64,000 nt of DNA, from the NCBI GenBank assembly GCA_964562685.1, contig CAZLUP010000005.1:1-64000 (forward strand). The letters run 5' to 3'. This DNA is from Stanieria sp964562685. Lineage in GTDB: Bacteria; Cyanobacteriota; Cyanobacteriia; Cyanobacteriales; Xenococcaceae. Below the pieces are notes generated by a model that saw only the letters and a list, made by a program, of their open reading frames with translations, was not told the origin of the DNA and made no database searches. The first letter of the stretch is position 1. Each line of letters starts with the position of its first letter. Position numbers and translations under genes: made by a program. Below, in pieces: positions 27,488-36,657 of the stretch.

Positions 27488-30400
27488 ATGATTACTGACC
27501 CTAATATTCGCGATCAAGCTTATCAGTATTTCCTCGAAGAAGCTCCTGCATTACTAGAAACTATCGAAGAGGAAATTTTTGCTCTCAATAGTGACTCCCT
27601 GGATGCTAAAACAAGACCTTTAAGGGTAAATACATTAATGCGAGCAACTCATACCCTTAAAGGAGGTGCAGCCAATGTAGGGTTAGAAACCATCAAAACC
27701 GTAGCTCATTCGATGGAGGATGTTTTTAAAGCTCTTTATAATCCCGATTTAATTATTGATGCTGAAGTCAAAAAACTATTATACGAAAGCTATGAGTGTC
27801 TTCGTATTCCTTTGACCGCAGAATTTAGTAAAACTTCCATCGATCGTACTGAAATTTTAGACCGTACCGCTACAGTTTTTGCTCAATTACAAGAAAAATT
27901 TGGTGATTATTTAGTCGATCAAGATGCCTTTCCTACCTCAGCAGAATTAGGTTTAGATGTAGTTGAATCTTTCTTCCAGGCAGTTATTCCCGAACGAATT
28001 CAAGAACTATCCACCGCTTTAGCAACTGCCAATCCTCAATACATTACTGAAGCATTACAACTGCAAGCAGATATTTTTCTAGGTTTAGCTGAATCTCTGG
28101 AATTACCTGGTTTTGGTGAAATAGCTAAAACAATCCTGGCTGCCCTGCAACAACATCCTCAACGTGCCGAAGAAATTGCCGAACTTGCGATCGCTAATCT
28201 GCGACAAGCGCAACAACAAGTCTTAAATGGCGATCGCACTAGAGGTGGAGAACCTTCGGAAGCTCTTTTACAACTGCTTAATCCTTCTGTTTTAGAAGAA
28301 CCAGAAGCAATTACCGCAAATGATTCTAATCAAGTACGGACAACTTCTGAATTAGAAGAACTTTGGCTGCCACCATCCCAAGAAATGGAAAACTCTGAGC
28401 AAGATGAGTCTTTTATTGATGTAGATGTTGCAGAAGCAGAAAATAGTTGGGGAGATTCACCAAGTTATTCTGAAACTGATACAAAATTGACAACTACTCC
28501 ATCGGAATTAATTGCTGAGTCATCTTCTTCCGAGCAACATTATCCTACTGAATTACTGAGTGAAATTTGGGGTGAAGAACTAGTTTCAGAACCTGAATCT
28601 ATCGATGATACTATTATCCAAACTAATGAAATTAATCAAACAGAAACATCGCAATCAATTGTTGAAGAAATTATTGCTCCTCAACCTCAACAGCCAGAAT
28701 TAGAACAATCTCTAGTTGAAGAAATTTTTAATAACCAAGAGCAAGAATCCATTGCTCAAGTTACAGTAGAATCTCATCTTACTCAACCAGAAACTATTGA
28801 AGTAGATTCTCAACCAAATTTATCATTAATTAATCAACCTACTACCATCGCTAAAATTGGTAATACTACTAAACAATCTCCTACAAACAAAACTTCAACT
28901 AATCAAACTGTAAGAGTTAATTTAGAATCTTTAGAAAAGTTAAACGATTTAATTGGAGAACTCTTAATTAATCAAAATCAAAATGTATCCAAAGACGAAG
29001 AAATTTATCATGCTATTCAAAAATTAATTGAACAAATTAATCATAATGAACAAATAATTAATCAATTAATCGCTCTTGCTGATGAAATTTCTTTATCAGA
29101 ACAACAACAAAAAATTTTGCAAGAATTACCAGAAAAATTAACTCAAATTACTAATCAATCTAATCTTTTGATTAAATCTTCTCAAAAAGTTGAGCGCGAC
29201 AAACAATTACATCAATTATTACAACAAGCAACAGATAGTAATTCTCAGTTAGCTAGTATCGCCGATCATCTCAAAAACTTTAATAAACAAGCTAGAACTA
29301 ACGTTCAAAAACAACAACGAATGTTGTTAAACATGAGAGACGAATTAATCGAAACCAGAATGTCTCCTCTGGGTAGAATTTTTAATCGTTTTCCTCGTTT
29401 AATTGAACAGTTGTTAGCCACTTACGATAAACAAGTAGACTTAAAAATTAGTGGTAGTCATGTTTTAGTGGATAAAGCAGTTGAAGAAAAACTCTACGAT
29501 CCTTTGTTACATATCATTCGTAACGCTTTCGATCATGGCATTGAGTCAACCGCAGCACGTTCTCAGAGTGGTAAACCACCTAAAGGTACAATTGAACTGA
29601 GAGCTTATTATCAAGGTAATCAAACCATCATTGAAGTAAGAGATGATGGACAAGGATTAAACCTTGAAAAAATTAGAAAACGCGGAATTGAAAGAAATTT
29701 AATCACACCACAACAAGCAAATCGTTCTAATCCTAGTCAACTTTTAGAATTACTATTTGAGCCAGGATTTTCCACTGCAGATCGAGTCAGCGATCTTTCT
29801 GGTAGAGGTGTCGGATTAGATGTCGTGCGTTCCCAAATCGAAGCCATTAATGGTGCGATCGCGATTGAATCTACTCCCAATTTAGGTACAATTTTTGCTT
29901 TACAAATACCATTGACTTTAACCATTGCCAAGTTGATGCTAACCCAAGCCAATGGTATGACTTATGCCCTTTTAATTGATTCAATTGAAAGAATTGTGAT
30001 TCCTACTTCTAATCAAGTCAGAATTTTTGAAGGGCAGAAAGTCTTACATTGGGAACACGATGGTAATAATGAAATTATTCCTGTGCGTAGGTTAGCCAGT
30101 TTGATGGAATACTGCCGAACTACTCCACAACAAACTGATTTGTCTCCAGAGAATGAATACAATCCCATTTTACTACTTCATCGTCAAGGAGGCTTACTTG
30201 GTTTAGAAGTAGATCGAGTTTTAGGAGAGCAAGAATTAGTTATTCGTCCTTTGGGTAGTGCGATCGCGCCTCCTGGTTATGTTTATGGTTGTAGTATTTT
30301 AAAAGACAGTAGTTTAACTTTAGTCATCGATGGTGCTGCTTTATACAGAGAATTTGAATATCGCAGTTTGTCTCTCAATCAACGTTCCTTTTTAGGGACT

Positions 30401-30871
30401 CATACTCAACCAGCTTTACCTCCTGAATCTGAGCAATTTCAACCACTTTTAGGGAGCGCACCAGCTAACTCCTTGGGCGATACTACGGAGACTGTCTCCC
30501 AAACTTTACTAGTGGTAGATGATTCTTCTAGTTTGAGGCAAACTATTGCTATGTCTCTGCAAAAAATTAGTAACCAGGTAATTCAAGCTGAAAATGGACT
30601 GAAAGCTTTAGAAAAGTTACATCAATCAGGAAAGATTGGCTTAGTCGTCTGTGATCTAGAAATGCCTTTTATGAATGGCTTTCAGTTTTTAAAAGCTATT
30701 CGTCAAAATAACAATTTCAGTAACATTCCTGTGATTATTCTTACTTCTAGGGACAGCGAAAAACATCGAAAATTGGCTTTAGAATTGGGTGCTGCTGCTT
30801 ATTTAATCAAACCTTATCGAGAAGAGGAATTACTCAATACTATTGTCAAAATTTTGAATGCTGGTAATTAG
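27488..30871 (+). CDS. CheA-type hybrid histidine kinase with receiver domain (PixL-like)
   Basis: A 1127-residue kinase. The Hpt domain (1-125) has the phosphoacceptor His in ATHTLKGGAANVG (H55). A second helical Hpt-like region (155-265) lacks an obvious His. An acidic Gln/Glu-rich linker (270-465) follows, then the dimerisation domain from about 470, the ATPase (HIIRNAFDHGIEST, SGRGVGLDVVRSQIE), a CheW-like domain (about 800-930) and a C-terminal receiver with the Asp in VVCDLEMPFMNGFQF (D1056). It should phosphorylate the CheY and PATAN-REC proteins encoded upstream. A strong hairpin before it suggests its level is set separately from the receptor. Confidence 0.92.
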   Translation: MITDPNIRDQAYQYFLEEAPALLETIEEEIFALNSDSLDAKTRPLRVNTLMRATHTLKGGAANVGLETIKTVAHSMEDVFKALYNPDLIIDAEVKKLLYESYECLRIPLTAEFSKTSIDRTEILDRTATVFAQLQEKFGDYLVDQDAFPTSAELGLDVVESFFQAVIPERIQELSTALATANPQYITEALQLQADIFLGLAESLELPGFGEIAKTILAALQQHPQRAEEIAELAIANLRQAQQQVLNGDRTRGGEPSEALLQLLNPSVLEEPEAITANDSNQVRTTSELEELWLPPSQEMENSEQDESFIDVDVAEAENSWGDSPSYSETDTKLTTTPSELIAESSSSEQHYPTELLSEIWGEELVSEPESIDDTIIQTNEINQTETSQSIVEEIIAPQPQQPELEQSLVEEIFNNQEQESIAQVTVESHLTQPETIEVDSQPNLSLINQPTTIAKIGNTTKQSPTNKTSTNQTVRVNLESLEKLNDLIGELLINQNQNVSKDEEIYHAIQKLIEQINHNEQIINQLIALADEISLSEQQQKILQELPEKLTQITNQSNLLIKSSQKVERDKQLHQLLQQATDSNSQLASIADHLKNFNKQARTNVQKQQRMLLNMRDELIETRMSPLGRIFNRFPRLIEQLLATYDKQVDLKISGSHVLVDKAVEEKLYDPLLHIIRNAFDHGIESTAARSQSGKPPKGTIELRAYYQGNQTIIEVRDDGQGLNLEKIRKRGIERNLITPQQANRSNPSQLLELLFEPGFSTADRVSDLSGRGVGLDVVRSQIEAINGAIAIESTPNLGTIFALQIPLTLTIAKLMLTQANGMTYALLIDSIERIVIPTSNQVRIFEGQKVLHWEHDGNNEIIPVRRLASLMEYCRTTPQQTDLSPENEYNPILLLHRQGGLLGLEVDRVLGEQELVIRPLGSAIAPPGYVYGCSILKDSSLTLVIDGAALYREFEYRSLSLNQRSFLGTHTQPALPPESEQFQPLLGSAPANSLGDTTETVSQTLLVVDDSSSLRQTIAMSLQKISNQVIQAENGLKALEKLHQSGKIGLVVCDLEMPFMNGFQFLKAIRQNNNFSNIPVIILTSRDSEKHRKLALELGAAAYLIKPYREEELLNTIVKILNAGN

Positions 30872-30873
30872 AA

Positions 30874-31140
30874 GAAAAATGGCAGAGAAATAGGCAATGG
30901 CAACAATCTTTACAAGCAGTGATCAAAAAGATTAATTTTGATTGTAATTGTGCCGAAGTTTTACAACTAACTGTTGACCAAGTCAAAGAAATTTGACAAT
31001 GCGATCGCGTAGTAGTCTACGGTCTTCAAAAACCTAATCAAGCAACTATTATAGCTGAATCTACCTTTCCTGCTTTAGCTCCGATTGTAGGAAGAACTAT
31101 TCAAGACCCTTGTTTTGAGTATAGATATCTCGATCAATGA
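30874..31140 (+). pseudogene. Broken cyanobacteriochrome GAF domain
   Basis: Directly after cheA a reading frame gives a recognisable start of a GAF domain: RQWQQSLQAVIKKINF, VLQLTVDQVKEI, a stop (TGA, 30994-30996), then QCDRVVVYGLQKPNQATIIA and GRTIQDPCFEYRYLDQ, stop at 31138. DPCF is the hallmark DXCF motif of blue/green-type cyanobacteriochromes. The rest of the GAF domain, including the canonical chromophore Cys, is missing. No start codon fits and there is an internal stop, so this is a relic of a photoreceptor, probably once a second PixJ-type receptor or a GAF-containing kinase in this cluster. Confidence 0.8.
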
Positions 31141-31219
31141 TTTAAATCTTAATCTTGAGCGCAATAACCTCAATAATCCCAATCCTAAAGTAGAGTAAAC
31201 TCATGAATTAAATCTACTT

Positions 31220-33034
31220 TTAAACACTAGCAGCTACCCGAAAACCAAAAGCATCAGACTTACTATTGGGAGCAGCACTCAAACGATGAGAAGAGCGACA
31301 ACAGCCAGGAAGATGAAGCCAAGAACCACCTCGTAAAACCCGATTATCTTTTTCTTGATTGCTAGTCCATGGACTACCATCAATGGGCGCATGATCATAG
31401 CTAGCGTGCCAGTTATCGAAACACCATTCAGCTAAATTACCGTGCATATCGTATAAGCCAAAGCTATTGGCAGAAAAACTACCTACTTCGGTAGTTTCAT
31501 GACGATATTTGCCTTTAATGTCAATTTCATAGGCATACTCGCCATTATAATTAGCTAAATCGGTAGTAATAGTCGTACCAAAATGAAAAGGCGTGTTAGT
31601 TTTGCCACGACAAGCATATTCCCATTCCGATTCTGTTGGCAAACGAAATTCCCTACCGATTAAATCTGATAATTTTTGGCAAAATTCCAAACAATCATAC
31701 CAAGAAACTTTTTCCACAGGTTTGTTGGCATGAATAAATCGAGCAGGATTTTTGTTCATCACTGCTTGCCATTGAGCTTGAGTCACTAAATATTTACCTA
31801 ACAAAAAAGGACGAATATTGACCCAATGTTGAGGACTTTCATCATTACTTCTTTCTGGTTCATTTTCTGGAGAACCCATCAAAAATCTACCACCAGGAAT
31901 TCCTACTAAATCCATAGTTATATCTTTAGACAACTTAAGAGTAATATACTTAGCTTTACCTCGAAAGTTACGAGTTTGCAGTTTAGGTTTTTTGGCAACA
32001 ACTATGGATTGATCTAAAGCGATCGTAACAAAATTAAATTCAAAAATTTTTAAATCTAACTTACTAACAGAACTTTTTTGGTTTTTGGTAATCGAAGCTT
32101 GATGATGAGCGCGATGAGATGATGCAGAAGCTACCTGACGTATTCCTGGTAATGGTGCTTGATGATGAAGTGCATAAAAAACCTCTTCTACTGATTGAAA
32201 ACGCCTTTTAGTTGCACCTTCAACTAATTTATCTAAGATACGACTTAGTTCGTAGCTAATCTCATTGTCTCCTAGATATTCGCGCCAAATCCATTCTCCT
32301 TCAGCAACATCAAATAATTCTGTTGGTTCGATATTAGTAAGTAAATGAAGACAAGTTGCTCCTAAACTATACAAATCACTAGCAAATTTTGGTTTACCTA
32401 CAGCTTGTTCTGGAGCAATATATGCTGCTGAACCAATGATCGTTCCTGTCATAGATGAATTGGCTGTTTCTGCATCTTTAGCTGCACCAAAATCTACTAA
32501 AATTAGTTTGCCATCTCCTTTTCGACGAATAATATTTTCTGGTTTAATGTCACGATGAATAACATTGTTAGCATGAACAAATTTTAATACTGTTAATAAA
32601 TCTTCTAGTAATTCTTGTATTTGTTGTTCGTTAAAAACTCCATTCCTGGTCAATTCTTTGGCAAGATCATCACCATCAATAAATTCTTGAATCAAATACT
32701 GACGATTTTCTTGACTAAAATAGGCAAATAATTCAGGAATTTGTTCGTGTTTGCCTAATTCATCAAGGCGCATTGCTTCTCTTTCAAAGAGTTCTGCTGC
32801 TTTTTTTAAACTTTTTTCCCCTTTAACATCAGGAAGAAATTGTTTAATTACACAACGAGGTTGAGAAGGTTTAAACTCATCAATAGCTAAGAAAGTTCTG
32901 CCAAAGCCACCTTTTCCTAAAATTTTTATAGCACGATAACGGTCGACTAGTAATAATTTTGCTCCACATTGTTCACAAAATTGTGTAGATTGCGGATTAA
33001 GATGCAAACAATTTGGATTCAGGCATTGACTCAT
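31220..33034 (-). CDS. Ser/Thr protein kinase fused to an FGE-sulfatase-type domain, with zinc ribbon
   Basis: A 604-residue protein. Residues 4-23 form a four-Cys zinc ribbon (C4, C9, C20, C23). A Hanks-type kinase follows (about 33-295) with GKGGFGRTF, VIHRDIKPENI and LVDFGAAK, all catalytic motifs intact. After a linker of about 80 residues comes an FGE-sulfatase domain (about 375-600: VGIPGGRFLMGSP, EFRLPTESEWEYACRG, VLRGGSWLHLPGCCRSSHR). The paired active-site Cys of true formylglycine-generating enzymes is not evident in the expected SxRC context, so a binding role is more likely than catalysis. No membrane segment is visible. It is convergent with the cheA region. Confidence 0.88.
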   Translation of the reverse strand: MSQCLNPNCLHLNPQSTQFCEQCGAKLLLVDRYRAIKILGKGGFGRTFLAIDEFKPSQPRCVIKQFLPDVKGEKSLKKAAELFEREAMRLDELGKHEQIPELFAYFSQENRQYLIQEFIDGDDLAKELTRNGVFNEQQIQELLEDLLTVLKFVHANNVIHRDIKPENIIRRKGDGKLILVDFGAAKDAETANSSMTGTIIGSAAYIAPEQAVGKPKFASDLYSLGATCLHLLTNIEPTELFDVAEGEWIWREYLGDNEISYELSRILDKLVEGATKRRFQSVEEVFYALHHQAPLPGIRQVASASSHRAHHQASITKNQKSSVSKLDLKIFEFNFVTIALDQSIVVAKKPKLQTRNFRGKAKYITLKLSKDITMDLVGIPGGRFLMGSPENEPERSNDESPQHWVNIRPFLLGKYLVTQAQWQAVMNKNPARFIHANKPVEKVSWYDCLEFCQKLSDLIGREFRLPTESEWEYACRGKTNTPFHFGTTITTDLANYNGEYAYEIDIKGKYRHETTEVGSFSANSFGLYDMHGNLAEWCFDNWHASYDHAPIDGSPWTSNQEKDNRVLRGGSWLHLPGCCRSSHRLSAAPNSKSDAFGFRVAASV

Positions 33035-33300
33035 CGTGCTAATTGATCGCTTTTTTATATTCGACTTTTATAACAATAATTAAAGACAAACGACAAGATA
33101 GCACAATGGCCTGCTGTAAAAATTTTTATTTTTTATGAAAACTCGATTAATGTCTCAGTAATTCTAACTAATTCAAACAGTTTTTTTAAAACAATTTTGT
33201 TGTTTTAATTAGGAATACTTCAGGATTTGGTGAAATTAGCAAAATAGATTTCAATTAACTATCAACAAAAATTTATCATTAAGAAGGTAATTCAAAGAAC

Positions 33301-34785
33301 TTAAAAGTTTAACCATTGAGCTACAGTTATTGGTAAAGGCAACAAAATAATTATTAATAAACCTAAGGCTAATAATCCTAAAAAATCACGACCATTATTT
33401 AAATCAGTAACGTCATTTAAGGCTGGTTGATCGAGTAAAGGAATTAACCATAAAATAATAGCCCAAATCCAAAAATAATTATTAGCTAAAGCAAATAAAA
33501 CAGCTAAAATACGAGTTACTTGACCGATCGCAAGGGCGGTTTTTTGCCCAAATACAGCATGGACGATATGTCCACCATCTAGTTGTCCCACAGGCATTAA
33601 ATTTAAAGCAGCTATTAACAAGCCAATATAACCAGCGATCGCTACTGGATGGAGTGCGATTCCCATTCCTGGTTCTAATTGATTACCAAGAGCTAGTTTA
33701 CTGAAGATCGCAAAGAGGAAAGAAAAACGCGGATTTAAAGCTTCAAAATTAAAAACATCGGTTTCGGAGAGGGGAACTACTTTTGATTGGGATAGTCCCC
33801 ACAGTAAAGTTGGTATAGTAACTACAAAACCAGCAATTGGCCCTGCGATCGCAATATCAAATAAAGCTTGGCGATTGGGAATTGGCTCTCTGCGCTGCAC
33901 AAAAGCACCAAGCGTACCAAGAAAGAATGGAAAAGGAATAAAATACGGTAAAGTTGCGCGAATCCGATAATAAGAAGCAGCAAAATAATGACCTAATTCA
34001 TGAATTCCCAAAATAGTTATTAAGGTCAAACTGTAGGGTAATCCTTGCCAAAACAAATTAGGATTATTCTCCAATTGTTCTGGTGAAATACCACTCAATT
34101 CTACGCCAACAATCGTAGTCGTTAATAAAGTAATTAATAATAATCCCAAAGCTAAATCTGGTCTAGTTACTGAAGAGCGATCGCTTTCTGGTAAATTTGG
34201 ACTCGCTTGAGGATTAGGTACAAGAGCGAAAAAAGGTTGACCGCGAAAACTTTCTTGAAAAATCAAAAAGAAGCGATCGCCAAAGACTTCCTCTACATTA
34301 AGTTTAATTTTTTCATAGGCTTCTTCAGGAATAGTCTTTAATTTGCCTCGACACAAGATTGCTTGCGGACGATAATCAATATGCTGAAGATAATAAACAT
34401 TCCAAGGAAAACAGTTGCGTAGAGCAGTTTCTTCGACTTGATTAATGGGTCGAACAGGTGATATTTTTTGAGGAGGCTCAGGTGTGGTTGAATTTAGCTC
34501 GGAATCTAAATTTTCTTTGGTAGTCTCTTCTGTTAATTTGCCTCGTTGAATCAGCCAGCCATACAAAATTGGACAAGCAACAAAGGGAACAACTACCAAA
34601 ACCAGAGGAATCGGTTGATTTTCTTCAGCAAAATAAGTCCAAGCAGTCCAAATAAAGGCAGGAAACATCATAACCAGCCAACATAACCAGACTGGTGTTG
34701 TAGTGATATTTTTTACATTGCGTTGAACCAGAAAGTAAGTGATTAAACTTAGTACAATTAAAATTACAATTAACCAAAGTTTCAT
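33301..34785 (-). CDS. Site-2 protease family membrane metalloprotease (M50, EGY-like)
   Basis: A 494-residue intramembrane protease. Two N-terminal membrane segments (1-75) precede a soluble region of about 130 residues, which contains an FFLIFQESFRGQPFFALVPN segment as in EGY1-type proteins. The M50 core follows, with the zinc motif HELGH (in GIHELGHYFAASYYR) and the third ligand Asp in NLMPVGQLDGGHIVHAVFG. About seven membrane segments surround them. In cyanobacteria and plastids such enzymes take part in regulated intramembrane proteolysis or thylakoid development; the substrate here is unknown. The 266-base gap behind it (towards 33035) is AT-rich and empty. It is divergent from the metallo-beta-lactamase-fold gene. 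Confidence 0.88.
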   Translation of the reverse strand: MKLWLIVILIVLSLITYFLVQRNVKNITTTPVWLCWLVMMFPAFIWTAWTYFAEENQPIPLVLVVVPFVACPILYGWLIQRGKLTEETTKENLDSELNSTTPEPPQKISPVRPINQVEETALRNCFPWNVYYLQHIDYRPQAILCRGKLKTIPEEAYEKIKLNVEEVFGDRFFLIFQESFRGQPFFALVPNPQASPNLPESDRSSVTRPDLALGLLLITLLTTTIVGVELSGISPEQLENNPNLFWQGLPYSLTLITILGIHELGHYFAASYYRIRATLPYFIPFPFFLGTLGAFVQRREPIPNRQALFDIAIAGPIAGFVVTIPTLLWGLSQSKVVPLSETDVFNFEALNPRFSFLFAIFSKLALGNQLEPGMGIALHPVAIAGYIGLLIAALNLMPVGQLDGGHIVHAVFGQKTALAIGQVTRILAVLFALANNYFWIWAIILWLIPLLDQPALNDVTDLNNGRDFLGLLALGLLIIILLPLPITVAQWLNF

Positions 34786-34854
34786 TTCAGTTATCCGAAC
34801 TGCTGCTGGAGGCTATAGCGTTTAAGATCTCAAATCGAGGTAACGTTGTACGGA

Positions 34855-34896
34855 GTCGAAGCAGGCTCCGCCGTGAAAAGGCGGAGTACCTTCGAC
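34855..34896. repeat. GC-rich hairpin repeat
   Basis: GTCGAAG (34855-34861) pairs with CTTCGAC (34890-34896), and inside it CTCCGCC (34866-34872) pairs with GGCGGAG (34880-34886) around GTGAAAA. The inner CTCCGCC/GGCGGAG stem recurs in the hairpin at 37666-37741, so it looks like a mobile repeat family. It lies in the divergent promoter gap. Confidence 0.65.
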
Positions 34897-34941
34897 CAAG
34901 AGTTTTCAATACAGATTCCTTAAGTACCCCACAATTTTAGA

Positions 34942-35652
34942 ATGCCCGAAAATCCTAGAGAAATTACTCTGTCTACTGCAACCACTGTTAAAACTCCCCG
35001 CTCTGTTTTGCCAGGAGTATTTGCTTTTTCCCCTAATCGGGATACTTTAGGAGCTACTGCCTATTTTATTGTAGATAAAACTGGCAATATTCTCTTGGAT
35101 TGTCCCACTTGGAACGAAATGAATCAAGAGTTTATTTTGGCTCATGGTGGAGTTAGCTGGCTGGTGATCTCTCACAGAGGAGGCATTGGCAAAGGAGTCG
35201 GTCAAATCCAACAGGCATTAAATTGTGAAGTAATTATTCAAGAACAAGAAGCTTATCTATTACCAGAGAGTCAAATTCAGTCTTTTGCCAAAAATCTCAA
35301 TTTAAGCCCTAGCTTTGAGTTAATTTGGACTCCTGGTCATTCTCCTGGTTCAACTTGTCTCTATTGGCAAGAAAATAACGGAGTATTGTTTTCTGGAAGG
35401 CACTTGTTACCAGATTCGACTGGAGCAATTTTGCCTTTACGTACAGCCAAAACCTTTCATTGGTGGAGACAATTACAAAGCATTCAAACCTTACGCGATC
35501 GCTTTTCTGCCGAGAATCTAAATTATATCTGTCCTGGTGCCAATACTGGATTTTTGCGAGGAAAAGGTTTTGTAGATCATGCTTATCAGCGTTTAGTTGA
35601 TTTGGATTTAGCAGCTTTAAAATCTGTAGAAACCTGGAATAACAATTATTAA
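34942..35652 (+). CDS. Metallo-beta-lactamase-fold protein with degenerate metal site
   Basis: A 236-residue protein with the MBL fold layout: ATAYFIVDKTGNILLDCPTW near residue 35, the loop normally carrying HxHxDH reads LVISHRGGIGKGVGQI (near residue 74), then IWTPGHSPGSTCLYW near residue 130 and LFSGRHLLPDSTG. Only single His residues remain in the first two metal positions, and the usual GD of the metal-bridging Asp is replaced by GR. Hydrolase activity is therefore doubtful, and a binding or structural role is possible. It is followed by two small hairpins before tatC. Confidence 0.75.
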   Translation: MPENPREITLSTATTVKTPRSVLPGVFAFSPNRDTLGATAYFIVDKTGNILLDCPTWNEMNQEFILAHGGVSWLVISHRGGIGKGVGQIQQALNCEVIIQEQEAYLLPESQIQSFAKNLNLSPSFELIWTPGHSPGSTCLYWQENNGVLFSGRHLLPDSTGAILPLRTAKTFHWWRQLQSIQTLRDRFSAENLNYICPGANTGFLRGKGFVDHAYQRLVDLDLAALKSVETWNNNY

Positions 35653-35683
35653 ATTAATTTCTTGCTCTCGGTCACGATTCTTG

Positions 35684-35732
35684 TTTAGGATCAGCCTAAA
35701 TTCTTAAGATAGTTAAACAACTATCTATTTTT
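35684..35732 (+). terminator. Twin hairpins with T run before tatC
   Basis: TTTAGG/CCTAAA (35684-35689, 35695-35700) is followed by AGATAGTT/AACTATCT (35707-35714, 35719-35726) with the loop AAAC and then a T-rich tail. The second fits an intrinsic terminator of the MBL-fold gene. It ends 17 bases before the tatC ATG. Confidence 0.65.
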
Positions 35733-35748
35733 CTTGCCTCACTCGTCT

Positions 35749-36516
35749 ATGTCATCAACCAATCTAAAAACCCCCAATACGGAAACAGACCGAGACACTT
35801 ATTTAGATGAACTTCCTGATGAAGTAGAAATGTCTCTCTTCGATCATCTTGAAGAGTTACGGATACGCATTTTTTACGCTCTCATTGCAGTAGCAGTAGG
35901 CGCAATTGGCTGTTTTATTTTTGTCAAACCAATTGTTCAACTTTTAGAAATTCCTGCTCAAGGGGTCAAATTTCTGCAATTAGCTCCAGGAGAGTTCTTT
36001 TTTGTCTCAATTAAAGTTGCTGGCTATACTGGCATCCTCGTCTCAAGTCCTTTTATTCTTTATCAGATTATTCAATTTGTTTTACCAGGTTTGACTCGTC
36101 GCGAACGTCGTCTACTTGCTCCTGTGGTTTTTGGTTCGAGCATCCTATTTTTTGCGGGATTAGGTTTTGCTTATATCGCTTTAATTCCTGCTGCACTGAA
36201 CTTTTTCATCAATTATGGCGGTGATGTGGTCGAACAAGCTTGGTCAATTGACCGCTATTTTGAATTTGTTTTGTTATTGATGTTTAGTACTGGTTTAGCC
36301 TTCCAAATTCCGATTATTCAGCTAATTTTAGGATTTTTAGGCATTGTTTCTGCCAAACAGATGCTGGCTGGCTGGCGTTTGGTTGTTTTAGGTGCAGTAG
36401 TGATGGGAGCAATTTTAACTCCTTCTACAGATCCACTAACACAATCTCTTCTCGCTGGTGCAGTTTTAGGACTTTATTTTAGTGGCATTGGTTTGGTGAA
36501 ATTAATTGGCAAATAG
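35749..36516 (+). CDS. tatC: Twin-arginine translocase subunit TatC
   Basis: TatC is the receptor for twin-arginine signal peptides in cytoplasmic and thylakoid membranes. From the ATG at 35749 the protein has 255 residues; a TTG at 35734 would add five and is less likely. The polar N-terminus leads to the conserved MSLFDHLEELRIRIFYALIA segment. Six membrane segments follow, with the conserved LAPGEFF and FVLPGLTRRERRLLAP cytosolic or loop motifs and the FEFVLLLMFSTGLAFQIPII segment. No tatA/B is adjacent. A Tat-signal protein, MsrP, is encoded at 53217-54221 in the same window. Confidence 0.94.
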   Translation: MSSTNLKTPNTETDRDTYLDELPDEVEMSLFDHLEELRIRIFYALIAVAVGAIGCFIFVKPIVQLLEIPAQGVKFLQLAPGEFFFVSIKVAGYTGILVSSPFILYQIIQFVLPGLTRRERRLLAPVVFGSSILFFAGLGFAYIALIPAALNFFINYGGDVVEQAWSIDRYFEFVLLLMFSTGLAFQIPIIQLILGFLGIVSAKQMLAGWRLVVLGAVVMGAILTPSTDPLTQSLLAGAVLGLYFSGIGLVKLIGK

Positions 36517-36657
36517 TAATCCTTTGTCATTTGTTATTTGTCCTTGGTAAGGTTCTACGTTTCGTAACATAGTTTTTTTGCACCAACTTACTTAACAATT
36601 AACTATTAACAAAAACCAGGGAACTGACTAACTCTCATCATTGTTGAGAAACACTAT

